Shown piece by piece: positions 1-7,887 of a stretch of 64,000 nt of DNA; positions within the stretch are counted from its first letter, which is position 1, and every line of letters begins with the position of its first letter. The DNA is from Neorhizobium sp. UBA3556 (GTDB taxonomy: Bacteria; Pseudomonadota; Alphaproteobacteria; Rhizobiales; Rhizobiaceae), in assembly GCA_002376235.1 (NCBI GenBank), contig DFNX01000010.1, positions 1 to 64,000 of the forward strand, written 5' to 3'. The translations under genes and the position numbers were made by a program. Below the pieces are notes generated by a model. It saw only the letters and a list, made by a program, of their open reading frames with translations, had not been told where the DNA came from and searched no databases.

Positions 1-63
1 CATGTTTTCTTTAGAACGAAAGACATCGTCGCTAGCAGCGCCGCCGCCCTCGTCAGTGAGCGG

Positions 64-93
64 GTTATAAACCCACACACCCAAAAACGTCAA
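64..93 (-). promoter_or_regulatory. Strong sigma70-type promoter, probably of a stable-RNA (rRNA/tRNA) operon leaving the window to the left
   Basis: Read on the minus strand there is TTGACG (88-93) and TATAAC (64-69) separated by 18 bp, preceded by an AT-rich stretch (about 94-170) like an UP element and followed by a GC-rich leader running to base 1 with no convincing start codon. This architecture and the leader composition resemble rRNA operon promoters of rhizobia as I remember them. The RNA gene itself lies outside the window, so the rRNA assignment is inference. Confidence 0.5.
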
Positions 94-276
94 CAGCCGA
101 TTTTCATAAATCTGCAAAAAACTTACATCTATATGATTTCATAGAGAAATTTAGAGAGACAGCCAATTTTACCGACTTTCTACCCTATCAACTCTAATGA
201 GACGTGCCCGCCAAGTCCGGAAGAACACCCAGTAGCGATCAGCATACCGAGATGCGCACGTTCGGAGCGCTTCCGC

Positions 277-993
277 CTACAAGCCTGCAGATTGCCGAAG
301 ATCCCGTTCTGCACGTTCGATGGCGCTCGCATTCAGAACCTTGCGTGAAAGAGCGACCGCGACCGCCCTTGTGCGAAGATTGAACCAGCCCTCACGCCCT
401 TGCCCCGGCGTCTCGTAAACGTCGAGCTTTTCGTAAAGCTGTTGCAGGCGGTTCTGGACGCTGCGAAGCGACAGGTGTTTTCGCTGGGCAATCGCCTTGT
501 CTGTCAGTCCCAGCGCCACGTCGACGAGGATCTCGTACTCGACATCATTAAAGCCCAAGGAATTACCGAGGCTCTTCTGCTGGATGCCTCGGACCTCGCG
601 ATCGATGACACACTGAGATTCGACGAAGACACTCCGCAATGCGAGTTTCAGTCGCTCCTCCGAGGCAGACTTCAGAACATAGCCATACGTGGCCCCTTCC
701 GGCACGATCCTCGACACGCCACGAACATAGGCTTCGTCGGAATAGTTCGACCAGAAGAGGATCTTGGTATCCGGTCGCTCGCGCCATATGGTGCGTGCCG
801 CCTCGATCCCGTTGCGTTCGTTCATCTGCAGGTCCATGACGATATGCTCAACCTGCGCAATCCGCGCCTGCGCTTCACCTTTCAAGCCGTGATCCGCCTC
901 GATCACGTGTCCGCACTCAGGCAGTGCTGCGCGAACCGCCTCGTTGAGAAAAGCGCGGTGAAGAGCATCATCCTCGACAATCAGAACGTCCAT
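277..993 (-). CDS. LuxR/NarL-type response regulator
   Basis: A 238-residue two-domain response regulator. The N-terminal receiver has the acidic pair (E7 D8 D9), the phospho-acceptor Asp at D54 in MDLQMNERNG and the conserved Lys at about K108. The C-terminal half (about 145-215) is a LuxR-like helix-turn-helix, recognisable from GLTDKAIAQ and SLRSVQNRLQQLYEKL. It starts 2 bp after the stop of the upstream histidine kinase, so the two are co-transcribed and probably form one phosphorelay. The divergent sugar transporter is the obvious candidate target, and a 16-bp palindrome lies in the shared intergenic region. The inducing signal cannot be read from the sequence. Confidence 0.88.
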   Translation of the reverse strand: MDVLIVEDDALHRAFLNEAVRAALPECGHVIEADHGLKGEAQARIAQVEHIVMDLQMNERNGIEAARTIWRERPDTKILFWSNYSDEAYVRGVSRIVPEGATYGYVLKSASEERLKLALRSVFVESQCVIDREVRGIQQKSLGNSLGFNDVEYEILVDVALGLTDKAIAQRKHLSLRSVQNRLQQLYEKLDVYETPGQGREGWFNLRTRAVAVALSRKVLNASAIERAERDLRQSAGL

Positions 994-995
994 TG

Positions 996-2240
996 TCAGT
1001 CCTCAGCCATGACAGGAAGATCGGGCAAAAGGGTCAGCCGCATGCGCGTTCCACCCCCATCGGCACGGCAGGCCGGATTGCGACCGATCTCGAACCGGGC
1101 CGCAATCAAGCGGGCACGGGTTTTCATATTGTCGATGCCATGTCCGGCCGTTTCCCCGATATCGACGAGACCGCAGCCGTCATCCTCCACCTCGACGCAA
1201 AGCGATTGACCGCTTTTGGCAATCCGCACCACGATATTATCCGATTGCCCATGGCGAATGGCGTTATTTACCGCCTCCTGGACGATACGGAACAGCGCTA
1301 CAGCGACTGTCGGATCAAGATCTCGAAGGCCGCCACCGCTTTCGTCCAGCACCATCCATGCTATCGACTGCCCGCTTTCTTGAACCGATCGCTCCAGGTG
1401 GTTCTCTATTGCTTCCGCGACACCGAAAAGCTGGAGCACGGTCGGTTTGGCTTCCTCGATGATTGCGCGCAGGTCATGCATACATTGCTGCATCGCCCGA
1501 CACAGAGGCTCCAACGCGTCCCCCGGCACGGCGGCGAGGCTGGTCAGCCGCTCCATGCGGCGCGTCAACCGCGTCAGGTCGGCAAGCGTCTGGTCATGCA
1601 GGTCCATGCCGATACGCTGGCGTTCGGCCTCCAGTGCTTCGGTTAATTTGAGCGCACCGAAACGCAGGCCCTCTTCTCGTGTGCGCGCCTCCGTTTCGAT
1701 AACGGCAGAGCGCTTGGCTTGCTCCGCAGCACGCAGTGCGAAGAAATAGGGCGCGAGCAGATCCGCGACTGCGCGGGCGTTTTCGACATCCTCCATCGAG
1801 TAACAATCGCGACTGCGCGAGGAGCAACTCAACGCTCCAATTACATCACCCTGGACTTTGAGCGGAACATGCAATCGGCTCTGCAGTTTCAACTCAAGAA
1901 TGGGGCTCGCGAAGGCGCCGTCGAAATGGAAGCGAGGATCGGTGCATGCGTCCGCGGACAAAAGGAAGTCAACCTCGCCTGTCAGCAACGTGCGGATCGG
2001 GCTTCCCGTCAGGAGCGCCGGAGGATGCTTACTCCAGGCCGTTTCCAGTCCGCTTTCGTAGGCGATATGATACTTGCCATCGACCTGCTTGATACAGACA
2101 TCCAGATGATCATGCGGAATGAAATGGCTGATCTCGTCGGCCACCGCCTTGATGATGGAATCGAAATCGAGCTGTCCCGCCAGCAGCCGGGAAATCCCCA
2201 GATAGCGGTCGAACAGCGAATTGCGCGCCGGATTGAGCAT
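996..2240 (-). CDS. GAF-domain sensor histidine kinase (HisKA_3 type)
   Basis: A 414-residue soluble histidine kinase with no membrane segment. Residues about 20-165 form a GAF-like sensor domain. A HisKA_3 dimerisation segment carries the phosphorylated His at about H215 (ERQRIGMDLHDQT), and a C-terminal HATPase domain shows the N box (FRIVQEAVNNAIRHG) and glycine-rich DDGCGL and GHGIDNM motifs. I chose the ATG at 2240 because GGAGGAGGT lies 4-7 bp upstream; an upstream in-frame start at 2399 would add 53 low-complexity residues. It is the first gene of a two-gene operon with the LuxR-type regulator. The cytoplasmic GAF domain suggests an internal small-molecule or redox signal; the ligand is unknown. 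Confidence 0.87.
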   Translation of the reverse strand: MLNPARNSLFDRYLGISRLLAGQLDFDSIIKAVADEISHFIPHDHLDVCIKQVDGKYHIAYESGLETAWSKHPPALLTGSPIRTLLTGEVDFLLSADACTDPRFHFDGAFASPILELKLQSRLHVPLKVQGDVIGALSCSSRSRDCYSMEDVENARAVADLLAPYFFALRAAEQAKRSAVIETEARTREEGLRFGALKLTEALEAERQRIGMDLHDQTLADLTRLTRRMERLTSLAAVPGDALEPLCRAMQQCMHDLRAIIEEAKPTVLQLFGVAEAIENHLERSVQESGQSIAWMVLDESGGGLRDLDPTVAVALFRIVQEAVNNAIRHGQSDNIVVRIAKSGQSLCVEVEDDGCGLVDIGETAGHGIDNMKTRARLIAARFEIGRNPACRADGGGTRMRLTLLPDLPVMAED

Positions 2241-2298
2241 GGGCGGACCTCCTCCAGTCCTTCGTTCGTCAATTAAGCGTGAGCTTTTTAAGTCTGTC

Positions 2299-2336
2299 CT
2301 GCGGGAACCCGCAGATTTTGCGCGCAAACCCGCAGA
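2299..2336. promoter_or_regulatory. Candidate operator: 16-bp palindrome plus a half-site repeat
   Basis: CTGCGGGAACCCGCAG at 2299-2314 is a perfect palindrome. Its right half, AACCCGCAGA (2306-2315), is repeated exactly 21 bp downstream (2327-2336), two helical turns away on the same face. It sits in the 242-bp divergent region between the GAF kinase (start 2240) and the sugar-binding protein gene (start 2483). A dimeric LuxR-type regulator such as the neighbouring one could bind here; the link is inference. Confidence 0.45.
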
Positions 2337-2482
2337 AAGCCTGCTTGGATGCGCCTGTACTTTATCAAGAAACTCCTCCATCCTCGATTTACTGAGCAAA
2401 AGGGGCTCAGGGCAATCATTATCTCCGGATCACCGTTGAGGAGCGGCCCGGACGATATGCAGGGAGCTTTTGGGAGGAAATC

Positions 2483-3490
2483 ATGACCATCAGAACGATG
2501 CTGGCGGCATCCGTCGCATTCGCATGCCTGTGCGCACCGGCGCTCGCCGATACGTCATCGAAGAAGATCGCGCTGTCGAACAACTATGCCGGCAATTCCT
2601 GGCGTCAGGCGATGCTGACGAGCTGGGACAAGATCACCAAGGAAGCGGTCTCCAAGGGCGTTGTAGCGGCAGCCGACCCGTTCACCACGGCCGAAAACCA
2701 GGCGACCGAGCAGGCCGCCCAGATCCAGAACATGATCCTGCAGGGTTATGATGCTATCGTCATCAACGCCGCCTCGCCGACCGCCTTGAACGGCGCGATC
2801 AAGGAAGCCTGCGATGCCGGCATCACCGTCGTTTCCTTCGATGGCGTCGTCACCGAACCCTGTGCATGGCGCATCGCCGTCGACTTCAAGAAAATGGGCG
2901 AAAGCCAGATAGACTATCTCGCCAAGAAGCTGCCGCAGGGTGGCAACCTACTGGAAATCCGCGGTCTCGCCGGCGTTTCCGTCGATGACGAGATCCATGC
3001 CGGCATCGAGGCCGGCGTGAAGAAAAACCCTCAGTTCAAGATCGTCGGCTCTGTCAATGGTGACTGGGCGCAGGACGTCGCCCAGCGCGCCGTCGCCGGC
3101 ATCCTGCCGAGCTTGCCGGAAGTGGCAGCCGTCGTCACCCAGGGCGGTGACGGTTATGGTGCTGCGCAGGCCTTTGCCGCCGCCAAGCGCCCGACGCCGA
3201 CCATCGTCATGGGCAACCGCGAGGACGAGCTCGTCTGGTGGAAACAACAGAAGGACAAGGACGGCTACGAGACCATGTCGGTCTCGATCGCGCCCGGCGT
3301 TTCGACGCTCGCCTTCTGGGTCGCGCAGCAGATCCTCGATGGCAAGGAGGTCAAGAAGGACCTCGTGGTTCCGTTCCTCAGCATCGATCAGGCAAGCCTG
3401 GAAGACAGCCTGAAGAACACCCAGAAGGGTGGCGTGGCGAATGTCGAGTATTCGCTCGAGGATGCCCAGAAGGTGATCGACGCCAAGTAG
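2483..3490 (+). CDS. Sugar ABC transporter periplasmic substrate-binding protein (RbsB-like)
   Basis: A 335-residue periplasmic binding protein of the Peripla_BP_4 (ribose/galactose) family. A Sec signal peptide of about 22 residues ends in CAPALA|DT. The mature part has the two-lobe pattern typical of sugar-binding proteins (KKIALSNNYAGNSWRQ near the start; ENQATEQAAQIQNMILQGYDAIVINAASP; TQGGDGYGAAQAF). An upstream GGGAGGAAAT ribosome site supports the ATG at 2483. It is the first gene of a five-gene operon with the ATPase, two permeases and a lactonase. The ligand is probably a pentose, hexose or sugar acid, but cannot be named from the sequence. Confidence 0.9.
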   Translation: MTIRTMLAASVAFACLCAPALADTSSKKIALSNNYAGNSWRQAMLTSWDKITKEAVSKGVVAAADPFTTAENQATEQAAQIQNMILQGYDAIVINAASPTALNGAIKEACDAGITVVSFDGVVTEPCAWRIAVDFKKMGESQIDYLAKKLPQGGNLLEIRGLAGVSVDDEIHAGIEAGVKKNPQFKIVGSVNGDWAQDVAQRAVAGILPSLPEVAAVVTQGGDGYGAAQAFAAAKRPTPTIVMGNREDELVWWKQQKDKDGYETMSVSIAPGVSTLAFWVAQQILDGKEVKKDLVVPFLSIDQASLEDSLKNTQKGGVANVEYSLEDAQKVIDAK

Positions 3491-3498
3491 CGTCGCCT

Positions 3499-3511
3499 CC
3501 CCGTACCGGGG
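3499..3511 (+). terminator. Short intercistronic hairpin after the sugar-binding protein gene
   Basis: CCCCG-TAC-CGGGG forms a 5-bp GC stem directly after the stop codon of the binding-protein gene. There is no T-run, so full termination is unlikely. Such a hairpin can stabilise the upstream message or attenuate read-through, fitting the usual excess of binding protein over transporter. Confidence 0.35.
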
Positions 3512-3575
3512 CGTTAAGGTGCCCAGCACTTCGCGCCCCGGCGTTACCCGACACATCAAGATCGACAGCGATTGC

Positions 3576-5036
3576 ATGACCGAAACCTTGAAGCGACAAG
3601 AGGTGGTGGCCGCGCGCGGCGTCCGTGTGACGTTCGGCGCAGTCAAGGCGCTCGATGGCGCAGACCTCATCATCCATGCCGGCGAATGCGTCGGGCTGGT
3701 CGGCCATAACGGCGCCGGCAAGTCCACCATCGTCAATGTCATCAATGGCGGCTTGAGCCCGCATGAAGGCTCCCTCACCTATGGCGGCAGTGAGGCCCAC
3801 GGCATATCGGGCGCCCGCGCCAACGGCGTGCGCTGTGTCTTCCAGGAGCTGTCGCTCTGCCCCAACCTGACGGTCGGCGAAAACGCCCGCATCATGCACG
3901 CCGAACTCAAAGGTTGGGCATGGCGAAGCCGTGCGCTGGCTTTGGTGGAAAGCCAGCTTAAGGAGATCTTCCCCGGTCACGCGATCGACTGCGACAGCGC
4001 GGTCGATGATCTCTCGATTGCCGAGCGGCAGATGGTCGAGATCGCCATCAGCTTTGCCGGGATAGACAGGCAACCGAAGCTCGTCATCTTGGATGAGCCC
4101 ACTTCGTCGCTCGACGCCGGGCTTGCAGCACAACTCATGGCCTATATCCGCAAATTCGTCGGTGGCGGCGGCTCCGTGTTGCTGATCTCGCATATTCTCG
4201 GCGAAATCCTCTCCACCTCCGATCGGATCGTGGTGATGAAGGATGGCCGTGTAGTCGCGGACCGGAAGGCATCGGAATTCTCGACCCACAGCCTCGTCGA
4301 GGCGATGGGTAATGTCGTGCGCGAGCAGGAATTCTCGCGCACCGCCGCAGCAAGGTCTGGTCAACCGGTTCTCTCCATGCCGCCTCGACGCGGCCATGGC
4401 CTGGCCTTCGAGGCCTTTCGTGGTGAGATGATCGGACTTGCCGGTCTTGGCGGCCACGGCCAGACCGAGGCGCTGCTCGACCTTTATCTCGACCGCAACA
4501 GCAACTGGTGGCCAACCAGAAAGCGAGAGATCGCCTTCGTCGCTGGCGACCGCAGCCTGAACGGCACGTTTCCTCTGTGGAGCATCCTGAAAAACCTCTC
4601 GATCGCCTCGATCGGCCAGCTTTCGACCAATCGCATGGTCGACAAGGCGCGGGAAGAAACACTGGGAGCCGCCTGGAAAAAGCGGATCGAGATCCGCACG
4701 CCCGATATGGGCAACCGCATCCTGTCGCTCTCGGGCGGCAACCAGCAGAAAGTGCTGTTTGCCCGCGCCCTGGCAACGACCGCCAGCACCGTCCTGATGG
4801 ATGACCCGATGCGCGGCGTCGATATCGGCACCAAGCAGGAAGTCTATGAAATTCTCCGCTCCGAAGCCGCAAACGGGCGCACCTTCATCTGGTATTCGAC
4901 CGAAATGGACGAAATCCGCCTCTGCGACCGCGTTTATGTCTTTCGCGAGGGCGCCATCATGGCGGAACTCGTCGGTGACGAGATTACCGAAAAGAACGTG
5001 CTTGCAGCGTCCTTCAGTGAAGGAGAAGCGGCATGA
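3576..5036 (+). CDS. Sugar ABC transporter ATP-binding protein (RbsA/MglA-like, two NBDs)
   Basis: About 486 residues with two fused nucleotide-binding domains, as in ribose/xylose-type importers. The first NBD has a full Walker A (GHNGAGKST), a signature region LSIAERQMVEIA and Walker B LVILDEPTSSLD. The second has the degenerate Walker A usual for this family (GLGGHGQTEA), the signature LSGGNQQKV and Walker B TVLMDDPMRGVD. The start is uncertain: ATG at 3576 gives the normal N terminus, while an in-frame GTG at 3519 would add 19 unlikely residues and overlap a hairpin. Neither has a strong ribosome site. The gene overlaps the next permease by ATGA, indicating translational coupling. Confidence 0.88.
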   Translation: MTETLKRQEVVAARGVRVTFGAVKALDGADLIIHAGECVGLVGHNGAGKSTIVNVINGGLSPHEGSLTYGGSEAHGISGARANGVRCVFQELSLCPNLTVGENARIMHAELKGWAWRSRALALVESQLKEIFPGHAIDCDSAVDDLSIAERQMVEIAISFAGIDRQPKLVILDEPTSSLDAGLAAQLMAYIRKFVGGGGSVLLISHILGEILSTSDRIVVMKDGRVVADRKASEFSTHSLVEAMGNVVREQEFSRTAAARSGQPVLSMPPRRGHGLAFEAFRGEMIGLAGLGGHGQTEALLDLYLDRNSNWWPTRKREIAFVAGDRSLNGTFPLWSILKNLSIASIGQLSTNRMVDKAREETLGAAWKKRIEIRTPDMGNRILSLSGGNQQKVLFARALATTASTVLMDDPMRGVDIGTKQEVYEILRSEAANGRTFIWYSTEMDEIRLCDRVYVFREGAIMAELVGDEITEKNVLAASFSEGEAA

Positions 5037-5974
5037 AGATTTCGTCCAGCACCGTCCGCCTGATCATCCCCGCCGCCTCGCTGGTCCTGCTGCTTGCCGC
5101 CGTCTTCTACATGCAGCCACGCGCCATGAGCTATACGGGGTTGAACCTGCTGTTCAATCTCGCGGTCCCGATCGCGCTCGCAACAATCGCCCAGATGCTG
5201 ATCATGTCGGTCAACGACCTCGATCTGTCGATGGGCACATTCGTCAGCTTCTGCGCCTGCGTTTCCGCAACGTTCCTTCAGTCATCACCGGCACTCGGCA
5301 TCCTGATTTTCCTCGGCGCAATCGCCACCTATGCGCTGATCGGCGTCATCATCTATGTGCGTGATCTGCCATCGATCGTCGTGACCTTGGGCATGAGTTT
5401 CGTCTGGGGCGGTCTCGCTGTCCTGATCCTCCCCTCCCCCGGTGGGACCGCACCGACCTGGGCGAGATGGCTGATGACGGCCAAGCCGCCGCTCGTGCCG
5501 ATGGCGATTGTCGCCAGCATCGTGATCGCTGCCGTCACCCACTATATCGTCATGCGCTCGTCCTTCGGCGTGTTGATGCGCGGCGTCGGCGGCAATGATC
5601 GCTCGGTCGAACGCGCCGGCTGGTCCGTGCTCGGCCTTCGCGCCGCCACCTACGCACTGGCCGGTTTTTTCGCCATTCTCGCCGGAATTGCTCTCGTCGG
5701 CCTCACGACATCAGCCGACGCCAATATCGCCCTTCGCTATACGCTGCTGTCGATCGCCGGTGTCATTCTCGGTGGCGGCCAGTTCGTCGGCGGCAAGGTG
5801 TCTCCGATCGGCGCCGTCATCGGTGCCCTGACGCTCACGCTCGCCGGCTCCTTTCTGTCCTTCATGCGCATTTCGCCGGACTGGCAGATCGGTGCGCAGG
5901 GCGCGATCCTGATTGTCGTTCTCGCCCTGCGCCTTGCTCTCAATCGTCTGGAAAAGCGGGAGAAGAGCCAATGA
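5033..5974 (+). CDS. Sugar ABC transporter permease (RbsC-like), first of two
   Basis: A 313-residue BPD_transp_2 family inner-membrane permease with about eight to ten hydrophobic segments. It shows the family features LSMGTFVSFCACVSA near residue 65 and the EAA-like cytoplasmic loop (RSSFGVLMRGVGGNDRSVERAGWSV). It overlaps the upstream ATPase and the downstream permease by 4 bp each (ATGA), so the three transport genes are translated as a unit. Two different permease genes imply a heterodimeric channel, unlike the homodimeric ribose system. Confidence 0.9.
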   Translation: MKISSSTVRLIIPAASLVLLLAAVFYMQPRAMSYTGLNLLFNLAVPIALATIAQMLIMSVNDLDLSMGTFVSFCACVSATFLQSSPALGILIFLGAIATYALIGVIIYVRDLPSIVVTLGMSFVWGGLAVLILPSPGGTAPTWARWLMTAKPPLVPMAIVASIVIAAVTHYIVMRSSFGVLMRGVGGNDRSVERAGWSVLGLRAATYALAGFFAILAGIALVGLTTSADANIALRYTLLSIAGVILGGGQFVGGKVSPIGAVIGALTLTLAGSFLSFMRISPDWQIGAQGAILIVVLALRLALNRLEKREKSQ

Positions 5975-6918
5975 CGCTCAATCGCCTCCTCGTCGCCAAA
6001 CCCTGGCTCTGGTCCTTTGCCGCCACCATCGTGGTCTGGGTCGTAACGGTCCTGTTCACCGGCGGCGCAAGCTCCTTCGGCCTGTCGCAGGCAGCTCTCA
6101 CCTTCGCGGCCTTCTCCGTCATCGTCGGTATCGGCCAGATGTTCGTCATCACGCTCGGGCCGGGCAATATCGATCTCTCGGTGCCTGCCACCATGACACT
6201 CTCCGGCACGCTTGCGCTCAAACTGATGGACGTGCAGGACGGCATGATCGTCGTCGGATTGCTGGCCTCGATCGGGATCGGTCTCGTCATCGGGATCGGC
6301 AACTATGCCTTGATCAAGGTGCTGCGTATTCCGCCTATCATCGCCACCCTGTCGATGAGCTTCATCGTCCAGTCCGTGGCGATCTGGAGCAATCGCGGAC
6401 TGCGCATCAAGCCGCCGGAAACGCTGGCGAACTTCGCCACCTCCGGCCTGTTCGGCATTCCAAATATCGCGCTCGTGGCACTGATCCTCTCCATCATCGC
6501 CTGGGTACTGCTCGAAAAATCCATCTACGGCCGCTGGATCTCGGCAATCGGCCAGAGCACCTTTGCCGCCCGTATGGCCGGAATTCCTGTCGATGGCACG
6601 CGGCTTGTCACCTACATGCTCTGTGCCGTGCTTGCTTCCGTCTGCGGCTACCTTCTGGCGAGCTTCTCCGGAGGTGCAGCCCTCAACATGGGCTCGGAAT
6701 ATCTGCTGATGTCGATTGCCGTCGTCGTCATCGGCGGCACGGCGGTTGCTGGCGGCAATTCTAACATTCCCGGCATCTGGGGCGCCTCGCTCTTCATGTT
6801 CCTCGTCGTCTCGATGCTCAACACCTACGGGTTTGGTGCAGGTTTCCGCCTCATCCTGACCGGCCTCATCATCATCGCCGTCATCCTGCTTGCCGGCGGC
6901 CGGCAATCGCTTCGCTAG
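5971..6918 (+). CDS. Sugar ABC transporter permease (RbsC-like), second of two
   Basis: A 315-residue BPD_transp_2 permease, clearly related to but distinct from the preceding one. Conserved points are GPGNIDLSVPATMTLSGTLA near residue 65, the loop SIYGRWISAIGQSTFAARMAGI and a C-terminal GGTAVAGGNSNIPGI segment. Multiple membrane spans cover nearly the whole length. It closes the transporter part of the operon; the lactonase-family gene follows after 27 bp. Confidence 0.9.
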   Translation: MTLNRLLVAKPWLWSFAATIVVWVVTVLFTGGASSFGLSQAALTFAAFSVIVGIGQMFVITLGPGNIDLSVPATMTLSGTLALKLMDVQDGMIVVGLLASIGIGLVIGIGNYALIKVLRIPPIIATLSMSFIVQSVAIWSNRGLRIKPPETLANFATSGLFGIPNIALVALILSIIAWVLLEKSIYGRWISAIGQSTFAARMAGIPVDGTRLVTYMLCAVLASVCGYLLASFSGGAALNMGSEYLLMSIAVVVIGGTAVAGGNSNIPGIWGASLFMFLVVSMLNTYGFGAGFRLILTGLIIIAVILLAGGRQSLR

Positions 6919-6945
6919 TCGAAAAAACCAACCGGACACAACACC

Positions 6946-7863
6946 ATGTCACAGAGCTCATCCATCTACGAAATCCACGACGACCGCTTCCGGTTCCTGA
7001 TCGTTCCGACCTCGCCGCTGGACGAACTCTATTCCGAATGCCGCTGGGCGGAAGGGCCGGTCTGGTTTGCCGATCAGGGTTCTCTCATCTGGAGCGATAA
7101 TCCCAACGAACGGATGCTACGCTGGGTCGAAGGCGGCGGCGTCTCCGTCTTTCGCAGCGCCTCGAATTTCTCCAACGGCAACACGAGAGACCGGCAGGGT
7201 CGGCTGGTGACCTGCGAACACGGCACCCGCCGCGTTACCCGCACCGAGATCGACGGCTCCATCACTGTTCTTGCCGACAGCTATCAGGGAAACCGCCTGA
7301 ACTCGCCCAACGATGTGGTGGTTCATTCCGATGGCAGCATCTGGTTCACAGATCCCACCTACGGCATCATGTCGAATTACGAGGGTTTCCTCGCCGAGCC
7401 GGAACAAGCGAACCGCAATGTCTACCGTTTTGATCCCGTAACCGGTGAGATGGACGCGGTGGTTACCGATTTCGGCCAGCCGAACGGCCTCGCCTTTTCC
7501 CCGGACGAGCGCATTCTCTATGTGGCGGATTCCTCATCCAGCCATGATCCCAGCCGCCCACGTCACATCCGCGCCTTTGACGTGTTGGACGGCCGCAAGC
7601 TCGTAAACAGCAGGGAATATTGCACCATAGATACCGGCTTGCCGGACGGCTTTCGCGTAGACGTCTATGGCAATGTCTGGACCAGCGCCGGAGACGGTGT
7701 GCATTGCTTCGGGCCCGAGGGAAAGCTGCTCGGCAAGATCCTGATCCCGCAAACGGTGGCGAATGTCACCTTCGGCGGGCCACGTCGCAACCGCCTGTTC
7801 ATCACGGCCACCAGATCGCTCTATGCCGTCTATACGGCAACGATCGGGACATCTCTAGGATAG
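6946..7863 (+). CDS. SMP-30/gluconolactonase/LRE family lactonase
   Basis: A 305-residue six-bladed beta-propeller hydrolase of the SMP-30/gluconolaconase family. Typical blade and metal-site motifs are visible: CRWAEGPVWF with the metal-binding Glu near residue 31, NSPNDVVVHSDGSIWFTDPTYG, QPNGLAFSPDERILYVADSS and PDGFRVDVYGNVWTSAGDGV. These enzymes hydrolyse aldonolactones using one divalent metal. The family has cytoplasmic members and no signal peptide is seen here. As last gene of the sugar-transport operon it suggests that the imported sugar is oxidised to a lactone and then opened. The exact sugar is unknown. Confidence 0.88.
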   Translation: MSQSSSIYEIHDDRFRFLIVPTSPLDELYSECRWAEGPVWFADQGSLIWSDNPNERMLRWVEGGGVSVFRSASNFSNGNTRDRQGRLVTCEHGTRRVTRTEIDGSITVLADSYQGNRLNSPNDVVVHSDGSIWFTDPTYGIMSNYEGFLAEPEQANRNVYRFDPVTGEMDAVVTDFGQPNGLAFSPDERILYVADSSSSHDPSRPRHIRAFDVLDGRKLVNSREYCTIDTGLPDGFRVDVYGNVWTSAGDGVHCFGPEGKLLGKILIPQTVANVTFGGPRRNRLFITATRSLYAVYTATIGTSLG

Positions 7864-7887
7864 CGGTGCCTTACAGGGACTATCGGT

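Noticed and set aside
5737..6939. 400-codon minus-strand ORF opposite the sugar permeases
   Set aside because: Highly acidic, repetitive translation typical of antisense frames; the plus strand encodes two conserved permeases.
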